From: Nitrospira sp.
GTDB lineage: Bacteria; Nitrospirota; Nitrospiria; Nitrospirales; Nitrospiraceae
DNA length: 42,191 nt
NCBI GenBank assembly: GCA_009594995.1
Contig: VOPR01000009.1
Coordinates: forward strand, 1-42,191
Direction: 5' to 3'
Part shown: positions 16,502 through 24,973 of the stretch, piece after piece
How positions within the stretch are numbered: the stretch's first letter is position 1
How the letters are laid out: each line of letters opens with the position of its first letter
Program-made: the position numbers and the translations under genes
The notes under the pieces: generated by a model
Seen by the model: the letters and a program-made list of their open reading frames with translations, nothing else
Databases searched by the model: none
Told to the model about the DNA's origin: nothing

Positions 16502-17914
16502 TCATTCCTGAGGCAGTGGCGGCTCAGAATTCCCGCCGTTGTCGGGTCTGCTGATGCCCAATGTGTCCATGCGATATTTCAGCATGCGCCGGCTGATGCC
16601 CAGCATGGTGGCCGCATGAGTTTGTACGTAGGTCGTGCGTTTGAGCGCATCCAGAATAATTTCACGCTCGAATTCCATTACGGCTTTTTCCAGCGACAGA
16701 CGTCCCGCCAGTGTGTCATCCCGGAGAGACGTGGAGCGTGTATCGGTCCGTAGGATATTCGGCAGGTGCTCGGGCGTGATCACATTGGAGCCTTTGGACC
16801 AGATGAACGCCTGCTCGATGATGTTTTCCATCTCGCGCACGTTTCCAGGCCAGGGATAATGTGAGATCAACTCGAGTGCGTCTTTGGTGAATTCCTGCGG
16901 AGGGCGTTTCTCCTCTTCGATGCGTTTCGCAAGGAAATGTTTGGCCAGGAGGGCGATGTCCTCACCTCGCTCACGTAAAGGAGGGAGGTAGAGCGCAATC
17001 ACGTTGATGCGGTAATACAGGTCTTCGCGGAACTGGTTTTTTCTGACCATCTCATCAAGGTTCTTATTGGTGGCTGCCACGATCCGTACATCGACCTTGA
17101 TGGACTGCACGCCGCCGACTCTGGTGAATTCCCGTTCCTGGAGCACACGCAGCAGTTTGGCCTGTGTGGCCGCACTGAGATCGCCGATCTCATCCAGAAA
17201 CAGCGTGCCTGTGTGTGCCAATTCGAACTGTCCCACTCGTCGTGCCGTCGCATCCGTGAAGGAGCCTTTTTCGTGGCCGAAGAGTTCGCTTTCGATGAGG
17301 GTTTCAGGCAATGCTGCGCAATTGAGCGCCACGAAGGGGCGTTCGCGCCGAGCGCTGTTGTAATGAATCGCCTTGGCGACCAATTCTTTTCCCGTTCCGC
17401 TCTCGCCGGTCACCAGCACGGTCGTGCGGCTATCGGCCACCTGTTCGATCTTGGCGTAGATTTCCTGCATGGATGGGCTTTTGCCGATCAGATTGTGGAA
17501 GGCATAGCGTTGCACGACCTGTGCGCGCAAGTGACGGACTTCCTGCTCCAATTCCTGCTTGCCCAGGGTTCGTTCGATCACAATCTGAAGCTCTTCGACG
17601 TCGAACGGCTTGGACAAATAGTCGGCAGCTCCGAGTTTCATGGCGTCTACGGCGGTCTTCACCGCTTTCGTGCCGGTCAGCATAATGACCGGTACGGCAC
17701 GATTCTCGGTGCGCATCGTTTGCAGTGCTGACAGCCCGTCCGTTCCCGGCAGAATCACGTCGAGAAGGACCAGGTCAGGGGTGTCATGCTTAAAAATGCG
17801 CAGACCCTCGGTAGCATCCGCTGCTTCCAGAACCTCATACGTCGGTTCCAACACCGTTCTCAGCGACGCTCGGACACGCGGCTCGTCATCGACCAGTAGT
17901 ACTCGTTTTTTCAT
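16502..17914 (-). CDS. Sigma-54-dependent response regulator, NtrC family
   Basis: A 470-residue regulator with a REC domain (1-120; VLLVDDE, D52, K102), a sigma-54-interacting AAA+ domain (about 140-365; Walker A GESGTGKE 170-177, GTLFLDEIGDL, R-finger region) and a C-terminal Fis-type helix-turn-helix (HAATMLGISRRMLKYRMDTL). The loop that touches sigma-54, normally GAFTGA, reads GSFTDA (217-222). The phenylalanine and threonine essential for contact are kept. ATG 17914 is used because GGGAG lies four bases upstream. The start is one base after the TAA of the histidine kinase gene, so the two form a translationally coupled kinase-regulator pair. Confidence 0.95.
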   Translation of the reverse strand: MKKRVLLVDDEPRVRASLRTVLEPTYEVLEAADATEGLRIFKHDTPDLVLLDVILPGTDGLSALQTMRTENRAVPVIMLTGTKAVKTAVDAMKLGAADYLSKPFDVEELQIVIERTLGKQELEQEVRHLRAQVVQRYAFHNLIGKSPSMQEIYAKIEQVADSRTTVLVTGESGTGKELVAKAIHYNSARRERPFVALNCAALPETLIESELFGHEKGSFTDATARRVGQFELAHTGTLFLDEIGDLSAATQAKLLRVLQEREFTRVGGVQSIKVDVRIVAATNKNLDEMVRKNQFREDLYYRINVIALYLPPLRERGEDIALLAKHFLAKRIEEEKRPPQEFTKDALELISHYPWPGNVREMENIIEQAFIWSKGSNVITPEHLPNILRTDTRSTSLRDDTLAGRLSLEKAVMEFEREIILDALKRTTYVQTHAATMLGISRRMLKYRMDTLGISRPDNGGNSEPPLPQE

Positions 17915-17915
17915 G

Positions 17916-19199
17916 TTACTCCCGTGCTGCTGAAACTGTGGTGCGTTCATCCGGCGCTGGAAGATTTACAGAAAACGTGGAGCCTGCTCCGACCCGGCTT
18001 TCGACCGTCACGGTGCCACCATGCTCACGGACAATTTGATGCGCCGTGGTGAGTCCGAGACCGGCTCCATCGCTGGCACTGTTGGAATGTTTGGTGGTGA
18101 AAAAGGGATCGAAAATATGTTCGAGATGGTCTGGCGCGATGCCGCATCCCTCATCCTGAACCTGCAGCTGTACCCAGGAGGTGCGACCGACGCAGGGCAG
18201 GAGGCGAGTGTAGATGCGAATGATGCCATTGCCGTTCGGCATCGCATCGAGCGCATTGAGCAGGAGATTCAACAGGACCTGCTTGATTTGTTGACGATCG
18301 AGCGAGAGCGGAGGCAGCTGCGGCGACAGAATCGTCTGCAACTGAATGCCGCGATGGGAGGCATTCGACGAGACGAAGCCGATGCACGAAGCGACGAGTT
18401 CATTCAGGTCTACCTCCGTAGGCTGCGGGGTCATGTAGCTGGCATAGTCGAGAATTTCATGGAGCAGACGCTCGATACGGTGGATATCCTCGATGGCTAG
18501 CTTGCTGAATTCTTTGATGAAGACCGGATCCTGCTGTCGTTGAGGAGCGAGCTGAACAAAGGTCTTGATAGACGTGAGCGGATTGCGGATCTCATGGGCA
18601 AACCCGCCCGCCATGATTTCCAGGGAGCGTAGCCGATCGGTTCGCCTCATCAAAGTGGATGAGCGACGCAGGTCGTCTTGCGTCAAGTGATGGTCCAGTG
18701 TATTGGCGGCGATGCGTGCGATTGTTTCAGCGAAGGCCAGGTGGTCCTCTTCCAGATGACTCTCTTCGCTGGCCGGACCGAGAGTGCAGAGCCCGAGGAG
18801 TCGCGTCTTGCTCCGAAAAGCCAGGCACAGACTGGCATGGACAGTTGTCATGGCTATGTAAGCCGGTGAGGAGGGCTCCTGGTCGGCCTGGAACATATGC
18901 GCTTTATCCGAAAGTCCGGCCACCAGCGGGTGGCTGTCTGGAAGGGTAGCCGGCAATTTAGACGAAGGGTTGCATCCGTGGGACGCAAGGAGACGGAACT
19001 GTCCGGCTTCTGATTCTCGAATCCAAAGGGCTGCTTCCGGTAGGCGTGTCTGTTGCGAGAGGGTCTTGACGATGAGGTCACCGAGACGCGGGAGTTCTGT
19101 AGCGATTCCCAGAGCCTCCGCAAACTCAGCGACTATTCTGACGATGTCCTTGGAACCTGGAAGGGTAGGCGTCTGCCGATTGTGGGAGTGAAATGTCAT
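17916..19199 (-). CDS. Soluble GAF-domain sensor histidine kinase
   Basis: A 427-residue kinase without membrane segments. A GAF-like sensor domain covers about 20-170, HisKA follows with phospho-acceptor H202 (GGFAHEIRNPLTSI), and the ATPase domain has the N box (LLNLLLNALDAM), G1 (DEGCGI), F box (FDPFFTTK) and G2 (GAGLGL). The partner is almost certainly the NtrC-type regulator one base downstream. The ligand of the GAF domain is unknown. A short AGGA is close to the ATG at 19199. The gene is 106 bases after the stop of the giant multidomain gene, and no obvious terminator is seen in between, so they may share a transcript. Confidence 0.95.
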   Translation of the reverse strand: MTFHSHNRQTPTLPGSKDIVRIVAEFAEALGIATELPRLGDLIVKTLSQQTRLPEAALWIRESEAGQFRLLASHGCNPSSKLPATLPDSHPLVAGLSDKAHMFQADQEPSSPAYIAMTTVHASLCLAFRSKTRLLGLCTLGPASEESHLEEDHLAFAETIARIAANTLDHHLTQDDLRRSSTLMRRTDRLRSLEIMAGGFAHEIRNPLTSIKTFVQLAPQRQQDPVFIKEFSKLAIEDIHRIERLLHEILDYASYMTPQPTEVDLNELVASCIGFVSSNASHRGIQLQTILSPQLPPLSLDRQQIKQVLLNLLLNALDAMPNGNGIIRIYTRLLPCVGRTSWVQLQVQDEGCGIAPDHLEHIFDPFFTTKHSNSASDGAGLGLTTAHQIVREHGGTVTVESRVGAGSTFSVNLPAPDERTTVSAARE

Positions 19200-19305
19200 A
19201 GTCCTGTGCAGAAAATATCAATCCGGACACCAGGTTGCTCGTGGTGTCGCCAGACCCACTGCATGTTTTGTGCTAGTGAGTGAAGTATATATGTGCCCTA
19301 TTTTT

Positions 19306-22300
19306 TCAGCTAGAGGAATCCGGTTTTTCAGCGGCGGCAAGAAGAATCTGCCCGGAGAGCGTGTGAACGAGTCGTGTAGGAGCGGTAGTAATCTGCGAGA
19401 AGAGCGTATTGAGACGGTCCTCCTCAAATGCGTGCAATTGCCCGATACGCAGGGCAACACAGCACTGCGCCATACGGTTTAGTGCTGAGCGGGGCTCTCC
19501 CGCAAATGCGTCGATGCCGAGTTCTTGTACGGCAGGTCTATAGAGACGGGCCGCATCTGCGGCAGGGGTGAATGCGCTCAGGATGAGTCTGCCGCCAGGC
19601 CGAAGGACACGGAAAAGTTCCCGCAATGCGTGATGCGGTGAGCGGGCGAAGCTAAGGGCGAGATTTGCTACTACTCGGTCGAATGAATTGTCTGCGAAGG
19701 GCAGCGTTTCGATGGAGCGACCGAGCACCCATTGCTGAGTGAGAGGCGTTGGTCCTGAAATGCGACCGGAAAACAGTTTGTCGACGTGTTGCAGGGCATC
19801 ATTCATTGCGGTCTGCGCAGACTGCAGTGCGCTGGATGAAAAGTCCACGCCCACGTACCGGAGCGGTTTGTTGTGATGCCAGGTTTGCGCACGGAGACGA
19901 TACGAGAGATTCAATAGGAGCAACCGCGCAAAGGAATGCATCCCGCACCCGACGTCAAGGAGGGCAAGGTTTCCGTCGAGCGGTTGCAGGAGTTGATAGA
20001 GCTGATCGATACAATGCCAATGTGCCGGCAGCTCATCCAAGGTGCGCGTGAGTTCGGTGTGTGCCGCCCAGAGGCGTTCGTTGCCTGCAGTGCCGAGAGC
20101 ATATTTGCCGCGCAGTTGGTCACGTTCGAATCGGGCGCGGGTAGATGTTGCGCGCGAGAGGCCGGGGAGCGCTCTGGTGCTGGGTTCCTGGAGGCTGTTC
20201 CCTGAATGGCAAAGCTGCGAAATCTGTTGCCAGCTTGCGCGCAGAATCCATGGGGCGGTTTGGCCGGCAGTGAGGAGAGACGAAGGGATGAGGACTTTTC
20301 TACTCCGTGATCCAAGGCGACGGATTACATCATCCAAGAGGAGCGGAGGGGGCGCGGGAATCGCAAAGTCTGGAAGGTCCTGCCCGGCGGCGAGGAACAC
20401 CACGTCGGTCCCGCAATGCGTGAGCTCCTCCTGTAATGTCGCGACATTCGTGTACTGTGCTGTGATGGCATCAGCTAAGAAGTGGTCGATGTCGAGTGGG
20501 AGGCCGAGCAGGTTGCCCAGTCCCGGTCTGGATCCGTTCACATGTTCCTGCAGCAAATCTCGTTGATGCAGTGTCGTGAGGCAGTGTCCGATGTCGAGCG
20601 TGGGATTGAGAAGAATCAGGCGACGAAGCTGCCTGTGCCAATCCTGGCGGCGCAGAGCGATCCGGCCAAGGAGGTCCGGCGCCAGCAGCGTGAGAGGGGT
20701 CTCAGGCCAATTTTCACGCGTGAAAGCCAGTACTGTGTCGAGGTCATCTTCCAGGGACGTGAACGTCGTCTGTGAAGGATCGCCGCCGCTCAGTCCGATG
20801 TGGCGGCTGTGATCGTATCGCAGGACTTGCAGTCCGCATCCGGCCAGAGCATAGGCAAACGCCACGTAGGATTGTTGTGTCGTGCCGTATCCCGGGCAAA
20901 GTAGCACGAGCGGGCACTGCTCCCTCAGAGCTTGTTTGGGAAAGTCATGTCGTAACGCAATGGTTTCCCCCTCGCGATTTCGCAAGAGGTGTGACGCTGT
21001 CAGGACGGGTGCCTCAGACATCGGTTCGGCGAGCTCCCCCGTGCCGCGGAGTTCCGGATCAATGAGACTCCGGAGTCGCTGCTCTTGAGCGATGGACAGG
21101 CGCTCGAAGCGCACCCCGATATACCGTCGCTGCTCTTCCGTCGCCGCCGGGCTGGATAGTGTCTGTGGCCGGGCGGGATGTTTCCAGATGATGCGTGCTG
21201 CCCACGGTTGTTCAGACCAGGGCATATCCGGAATGCTGGAGGAGGACTTGTTTGGTCCAACTGGAATCAGTTGGAACGCTTCTTGATTTTCTGGTAAGCG
21301 GAAATTTGTAGAGACTTCGAGGCAGGCGCCTTCCAAACTCAGGTTTACGATGTGCCCGGGCGAGCGCGAAGGGGAAACTCGTAAATCGACCACTTCAACA
21401 GGACACGAAAATCTCAGGCGAACCGCTTCACGCCGATCTTCTTGCATCGGAGTGGATGCCACGAAGTCGTGGGGCAGGCTCTCTGTTGCTGGAGATGGTG
21501 GAAGAACTAAGCCTTCGAAGGTGACTTGGGTTGAGCCATCATGTAGCCCGTCCAGAAGCGAACGGAGGACATCCCGATCACGTTTGACGGTGATGACGAA
21601 AGAAATGACGAAGTCTTTGATAGCGGAGAGGTGCACCTCTTCGGCAGACGAGGGCCGCTCATGCACCACTCCTTGAAGTTCCAGGAAACTCACCGGTGTC
21701 TTGATGACCACATAAGCTGGCTGTAAGTGAATCGAGGTCGACATCCCACGAATGGTCAGAAGCGCTCCTTCGGTGCTCATGTTGCGCAACAGGCCACGAA
21801 GCGTTGCGCCCCCGATGGATAATTGAACCGGTAGGGAGAAGGGCTTGCGTTCTGAACGGCGCCGCTCCGGTCGCTGCTGTGGCACATATCGAGCATGCGT
21901 TCCAATGCCCGACTGGGGTAATGGAGTTGGGGCGGACGGTGAGTCGGAAGGCTCTGGATTGAAGGGGAGATCTTCCGCAGCAGGAATGCGAACCGTGATG
22001 GCGAGGCCGCTGTCGGACGTGTGTTCGACCGCGATGGCGCCTCTATGCGCCTGAACGATTTGATGTGCTTGGAAAAACCTGTCGGCCAAAATCTCCTCAC
22101 CTAGCGGAGGGGCCACAGCTAGGCGTCTGCTCAGGGCTGTTTCCCGGATACTGAAACTGGCATAGGTTTGAAAAGGTTCTGAGTGTGATCCGGCGCTTTG
22201 CAGGAGGCGCTCACGATTTTCCGAGGTGATTGTTTCTGTCTGCAGAATGAGCCGGGAAGGCGTGGTGATATCGGACGTATAGACTCGTGCATATTGAAGA

Positions 22301-23517
22301 AGAATCTGTGCCACGTCTTTGAGCGCCGCACGTGATCCGAGAATGAGGGGGAGGTCTTCTGCAAAATGAGTGGTGAGCACGAGCCGCGACCCTTCCGTTT
22401 CATCCCTAACGGTTTGAGCAACCGTTTGAAGAATCTCATTCAGGGCGACGGGGGCGAAATCAATCTGGTGAGTATGGATGGCTTGGGCGAGCTGGTGTCC
22501 GAGTTGGCTCGCCTGCGACGCCTTGGCAATCATCGTTTCCACATGTTGCTCGATCCTGCTGCCTTGGATGGATGTCAGCAATCGTTGCGAGTCCTGGAGC
22601 AATGTGGTGAGCGGCTGCTGCAACTGGCGTGAGACCCGGGCTGCCTCACGTGAGAGGGTGAGTTGCCGGTCGGTTTCTTGTAGGCGTGATTCCAATTCGG
22701 CGAGGCGATCCTGCTGAGCCTTCTGCTGCGACAGATCACGAAGTAACCCCACGGTACCCAGGTAACGATTGGCGGAGTCGAATAGTCCCTTTGCCGTGAC
22801 CTCCACGGTGATCGGCATTGGGGGAGCATCCCGCAGTGGTTTTCGATGCAGCGTAAGTTCCAGCCGGCGAATCGAACGGCTACCTGCGCGGCGCTCGTTC
22901 AATCGGAACCGTCCTGTTTGCTCCTGCAAAGGAGGCAGCAGGACAGAATAGTGTCGGCCGGCCAACTCTTCCGAAGTGTAGCCGAGCATGGCGGTGACGG
23001 TTGTACTCAAGTAGACAAAGCGCCCTTCTGCATCGAGTTCATACAGCAAGTCGCTCAATGTTTCGATGAAGCGCAAATGTCGCTGAAATGTATGGTCCAA
23101 CTTCATTTGCAGATCGCGTTTTTCGACGGCTTCCTGCACCGAAAACAGCAACTCAGTGATGAAGCCGGGAGAGCGTTTGAAGAGGAGAAAATCGGCTCCG
23201 TGCTGCAGGGCTTGAATGGCGGTGTGGGAGTCACTCTCGTTTGTCTGAAGCAGGATCGCAGCATAGGGCGCATTGCGACGAAGGCGGGCGATGAGGTCCA
23301 GTCCCCGTTCCGGACCCAGATCCTGATCAATAAGGATGATATGCCAGTCGCCCTGTTGGCTGAATGCGAGCGCTTCCTCGGATGAGTAGCCGGCTTCGAT
23401 GCGACAACCTGTGAAGAAGCTTCTCAGGCTGGTGGTCACCAGCTTGATCTCGTCGGGATTCTCATTGATGAGAAGAATATTGAGCGAAGATTCGGGCAAG
23501 GACATGGAAGATCTCAT
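19306..23517 (-). CDS. Giant REC-PAS-pseudokinase-PilZ-PilZ-LuxD-like hydrolase-methyltransferase protein
   Basis: A 1403-residue cytoplasmic fusion (numbering from ATG 23517). REC about 12-132 (likely D64, T92, K114; acidic pair replaced by N18/E19). PAS about 147-262. A kinase-like region 285-515 has no histidine in its HisKA helix (SRQLQQPLTTLL) and no N box, so it is a pseudokinase. Two PilZ domains follow: 547-652 (RRRSERKPF, NMSTEG) and 691-820 (DRREAVRLRF, NLSLEG), both with the RxxxR and [D/N]xSxxG c-di-GMP motifs. An alpha/beta hydrolase (837-1102) resembles LuxD acyl-transferase (VLRYDHSRHIGLSGG), but the nucleophile serine is D948 (LLAPDLLGRIA). A class I SAM methyltransferase ends the protein (LLDVGCG 1186-1192; LPFADNSFDRV). 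ATG 23517 has GAGG just upstream; 23526 and 23505 are alternatives. No known protein of this layout comes to mind. Confidence 0.93.
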   Translation of the reverse strand: MRSSMSLPESSLNILLINENPDEIKLVTTSLRSFFTGCRIEAGYSSEEALAFSQQGDWHIILIDQDLGPERGLDLIARLRRNAPYAAILLQTNESDSHTAIQALQHGADFLLFKRSPGFITELLFSVQEAVEKRDLQMKLDHTFQRHLRFIETLSDLLYELDAEGRFVYLSTTVTAMLGYTSEELAGRHYSVLLPPLQEQTGRFRLNERRAGSRSIRRLELTLHRKPLRDAPPMPITVEVTAKGLFDSANRYLGTVGLLRDLSQQKAQQDRLAELESRLQETDRQLTLSREAARVSRQLQQPLTTLLQDSQRLLTSIQGSRIEQHVETMIAKASQASQLGHQLAQAIHTHQIDFAPVALNEILQTVAQTVRDETEGSRLVLTTHFAEDLPLILGSRAALKDVAQILLQYARVYTSDITTPSRLILQTETITSENRERLLQSAGSHSEPFQTYASFSIRETALSRRLAVAPPLGEEILADRFFQAHQIVQAHRGAIAVEHTSDSGLAITVRIPAAEDLPFNPEPSDSPSAPTPLPQSGIGTHARYVPQQRPERRRSERKPFSLPVQLSIGGATLRGLLRNMSTEGALLTIRGMSTSIHLQPAYVVIKTPVSFLELQGVVHERPSSAEEVHLSAIKDFVISFVITVKRDRDVLRSLLDGLHDGSTQVTFEGLVLPPSPATESLPHDFVASTPMQEDRREAVRLRFSCPVEVVDLRVSPSRSPGHIVNLSLEGACLEVSTNFRLPENQEAFQLIPVGPNKSSSSIPDMPWSEQPWAARIIWKHPARPQTLSSPAATEEQRRYIGVRFERLSIAQEQRLRSLIDPELRGTGELAEPMSEAPVLTASHLLRNREGETIALRHDFPKQALREQCPLVLLCPGYGTTQQSYVAFAYALAGCGLQVLRYDHSRHIGLSGGDPSQTTFTSLEDDLDTVLAFTRENWPETPLTLLAPDLLGRIALRRQDWHRQLRRLILLNPTLDIGHCLTTLHQRDLLQEHVNGSRPGLGNLLGLPLDIDHFLADAITAQYTNVATLQEELTHCGTDVVFLAAGQDLPDFAIPAPPPLLLDDVIRRLGSRSRKVLIPSSLLTAGQTAPWILRASWQQISQLCHSGNSLQEPSTRALPGLSRATSTRARFERDQLRGKYALGTAGNERLWAAHTELTRTLDELPAHWHCIDQLYQLLQPLDGNLALLDVGCGMHSFARLLLLNLSYRLRAQTWHHNKPLRYVGVDFSSSALQSAQTAMNDALQHVDKLFSGRISGPTPLTQQWVLGRSIETLPFADNSFDRVVANLALSFARSPHHALRELFRVLRPGGRLILSAFTPAADAARLYRPAVQELGIDAFAGEPRSALNRMAQCCVALRIGQLHAFEEDRLNTLFSQITTAPTRLVHTLSGQILLAAAEKPDSSS

Positions 23518-23852
23518 GGTCCTCATGTAGGAGTGCGATCAGCGTCCCCGAAGGCTGCGTGTGCTCCTCGGAATGCACCACCGTACAGTGATGAACATGC
23601 TCTCCCTTTCAGTGGGACAATTCTGTCCTGAAGAAGCTGGTCGGCCTGCATGACTGGTTCAATATCATACATCTTCCTGAGAATCCCAGTCCGCTGCCTG
23701 AGGGGGCGATTCTACTTCGGTAGGGGGAAAATTGCTTGGCACGGGCAAAAATGATCAGGGCATAAACCTTCGTACCGTCTATGAGAAGGCATTGAGGCGG
23801 AGACTCGGGTGGATGTGTCGTTTCCGAAGGGCTCAACATGGACAGGAGTAGA
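23518..23852. other. Intergenic region upstream of the giant gene
   Basis: No supported gene is seen in these ~335 bases. The region must hold the promoter of the minus-strand signalling cluster, but I cannot see a convincing -35/-10 pair or a GG-N10-GC sigma-54 site on the minus strand. Confidence 0.4.
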
Positions 23853-23880
23853 CCCACCACAGGTGTGATCCTGTGGTGGG
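23853..23880 (-). terminator. Strong hairpin after the PHM-like gene
   Basis: CCCACCACAGG and CCTGTGGTGGG form a perfect 11-bp stem with a 6-base loop, 17 bases after the stop of the minus-strand gene at 23898. On the minus strand it is followed by TCTACTCCTGT, so the U-run is weak. Confidence 0.7.
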
Positions 23881-23897
23881 CGGGGAGAGAACGTAAT

Positions 23898-24899
23898 CTA
23901 GCGGGCCGAGGCGGTGTTCGATGTCTGCTGGCAGGCACCCGGCGTCATATAAAGCAGATAGTTGCCCATACCATGTTGAATGTTCTGGTTTTGCAGGGGG
24001 TGATGGTGAACCATCACCATCTCATAGTCATCCTGCTTGGTCACCGGGAATCCTTTGCCGTCACGGTAGACCTGGTGGGGCCGGAAGTCACGGAAGGTGC
24101 CGTCAGCATCCACCTCCGGAACCGTGCGTAGAAGCGTTTCCTTGGATGTCTTGTTCTCAAGCGCAACCATGAGCAATTCGTCATGCCCGTGGGGATAAGC
24201 AAATTTTACGCAGCCGTCCATGTTGAACTTCAGAGGCGCGGAGAGGACCGAAACCCCCGGCTTGATTTCAATGCCCTCGTCGGTCTGGTCTGCACCTCGT
24301 TGACCGAATTTGCTGTAGCACACGATGTTCACACCCACTTGGTAGACATCCATCTCCTGCACTTTGGTGCCTTTGGGGGCGATATACATGGTGAACCGGG
24401 CCATCACATCTTTCGTCGGCGGGGCCTTATGGTAGAACGCGACGACTGACATGAGGTTCTGCCCTTTGCCCAGCTTCACTCCGTACCCTTCAGGAAACCG
24501 GGCTTCTGTCATTTCCAGCCCCGCGCCGGCAAAGAATAACGGTTCCCCATCGCAGGAGACGCTGGGTTTGTCATTGTTCAACATAAGGATGTGATGGAGA
24601 TAGTTCTTCGGGAGCGGCTTGCCATCCTTGGTAAATACCTCGGATTTGTAGCCGATCATGTAGGTATCTTCGGGAAGTTGAAACACCTTCTTGGGCATGC
24701 TCGAAGCGAGGTCGCCGTCGTGACCGGTCGGAAGATCCACAGGGCCGAACGTGAGGGTCACGGTATGGTCCTCAATGGTCAGCTTGGTCTCGCCTAAGCT
24801 CGGCATGGTCGGAATGGCGTGATGGTCATGTCCGCCGTCCGCATAGACCGTGCTCGTGATTCCCACTAGCATGACCATCAATAAAAGCACACGATTCAT
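23898..24899 (-). CDS. Periplasmic PHM/DBH-like type II copper monooxygenase family protein
   Basis: A 333-residue protein with a signal peptide (MNRVLLLMVMLVGITSTVYA, cut before DGG). The order of likely copper ligands resembles peptidylglycine alpha-hydroxylating monooxygenase: H102-H103 (NYLHHILML), H157 (VAFYHKAP), H237-x-H239 (AYPHGHDELL) and M311 (HGMGNYLLYM); PHM has HH, H, HxH and M at similar distances. A second histidine cluster (HHH, 298-300), a short HDHH at 24-27 and several cysteines (116, 194, 230, 322) are also present. I infer a copper protein that may oxidise a small molecule; the substrate is unknown. GGAGG lies four bases before the ATG. It is the last gene of a four-gene minus-strand run and ends at a strong hairpin. 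Confidence 0.85.
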   Translation of the reverse strand: MNRVLLLMVMLVGITSTVYADGGHDHHAIPTMPSLGETKLTIEDHTVTLTFGPVDLPTGHDGDLASSMPKKVFQLPEDTYMIGYKSEVFTKDGKPLPKNYLHHILMLNNDKPSVSCDGEPLFFAGAGLEMTEARFPEGYGVKLGKGQNLMSVVAFYHKAPPTKDVMARFTMYIAPKGTKVQEMDVYQVGVNIVCYSKFGQRGADQTDEGIEIKPGVSVLSAPLKFNMDGCVKFAYPHGHDELLMVALENKTSKETLLRTVPEVDADGTFRDFRPHQVYRDGKGFPVTKQDDYEMVMVHHHPLQNQNIQHGMGNYLLYMTPGACQQTSNTASAR

Positions 24900-24973
24900 A
24901 GCCCCTCCTCGTTGTAACAGACCGGCCGTCCGTGAATGTATGTGACACTATGCAGGGAAGTCCCGCCCGTTCG

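Noticed and set aside
23609..23938. A 109-codon minus-strand ORF upstream of the PHM-like gene's terminator
   Set aside because: It overlaps the end of the PHM-like gene and its terminator hairpin and has no signal or family features.
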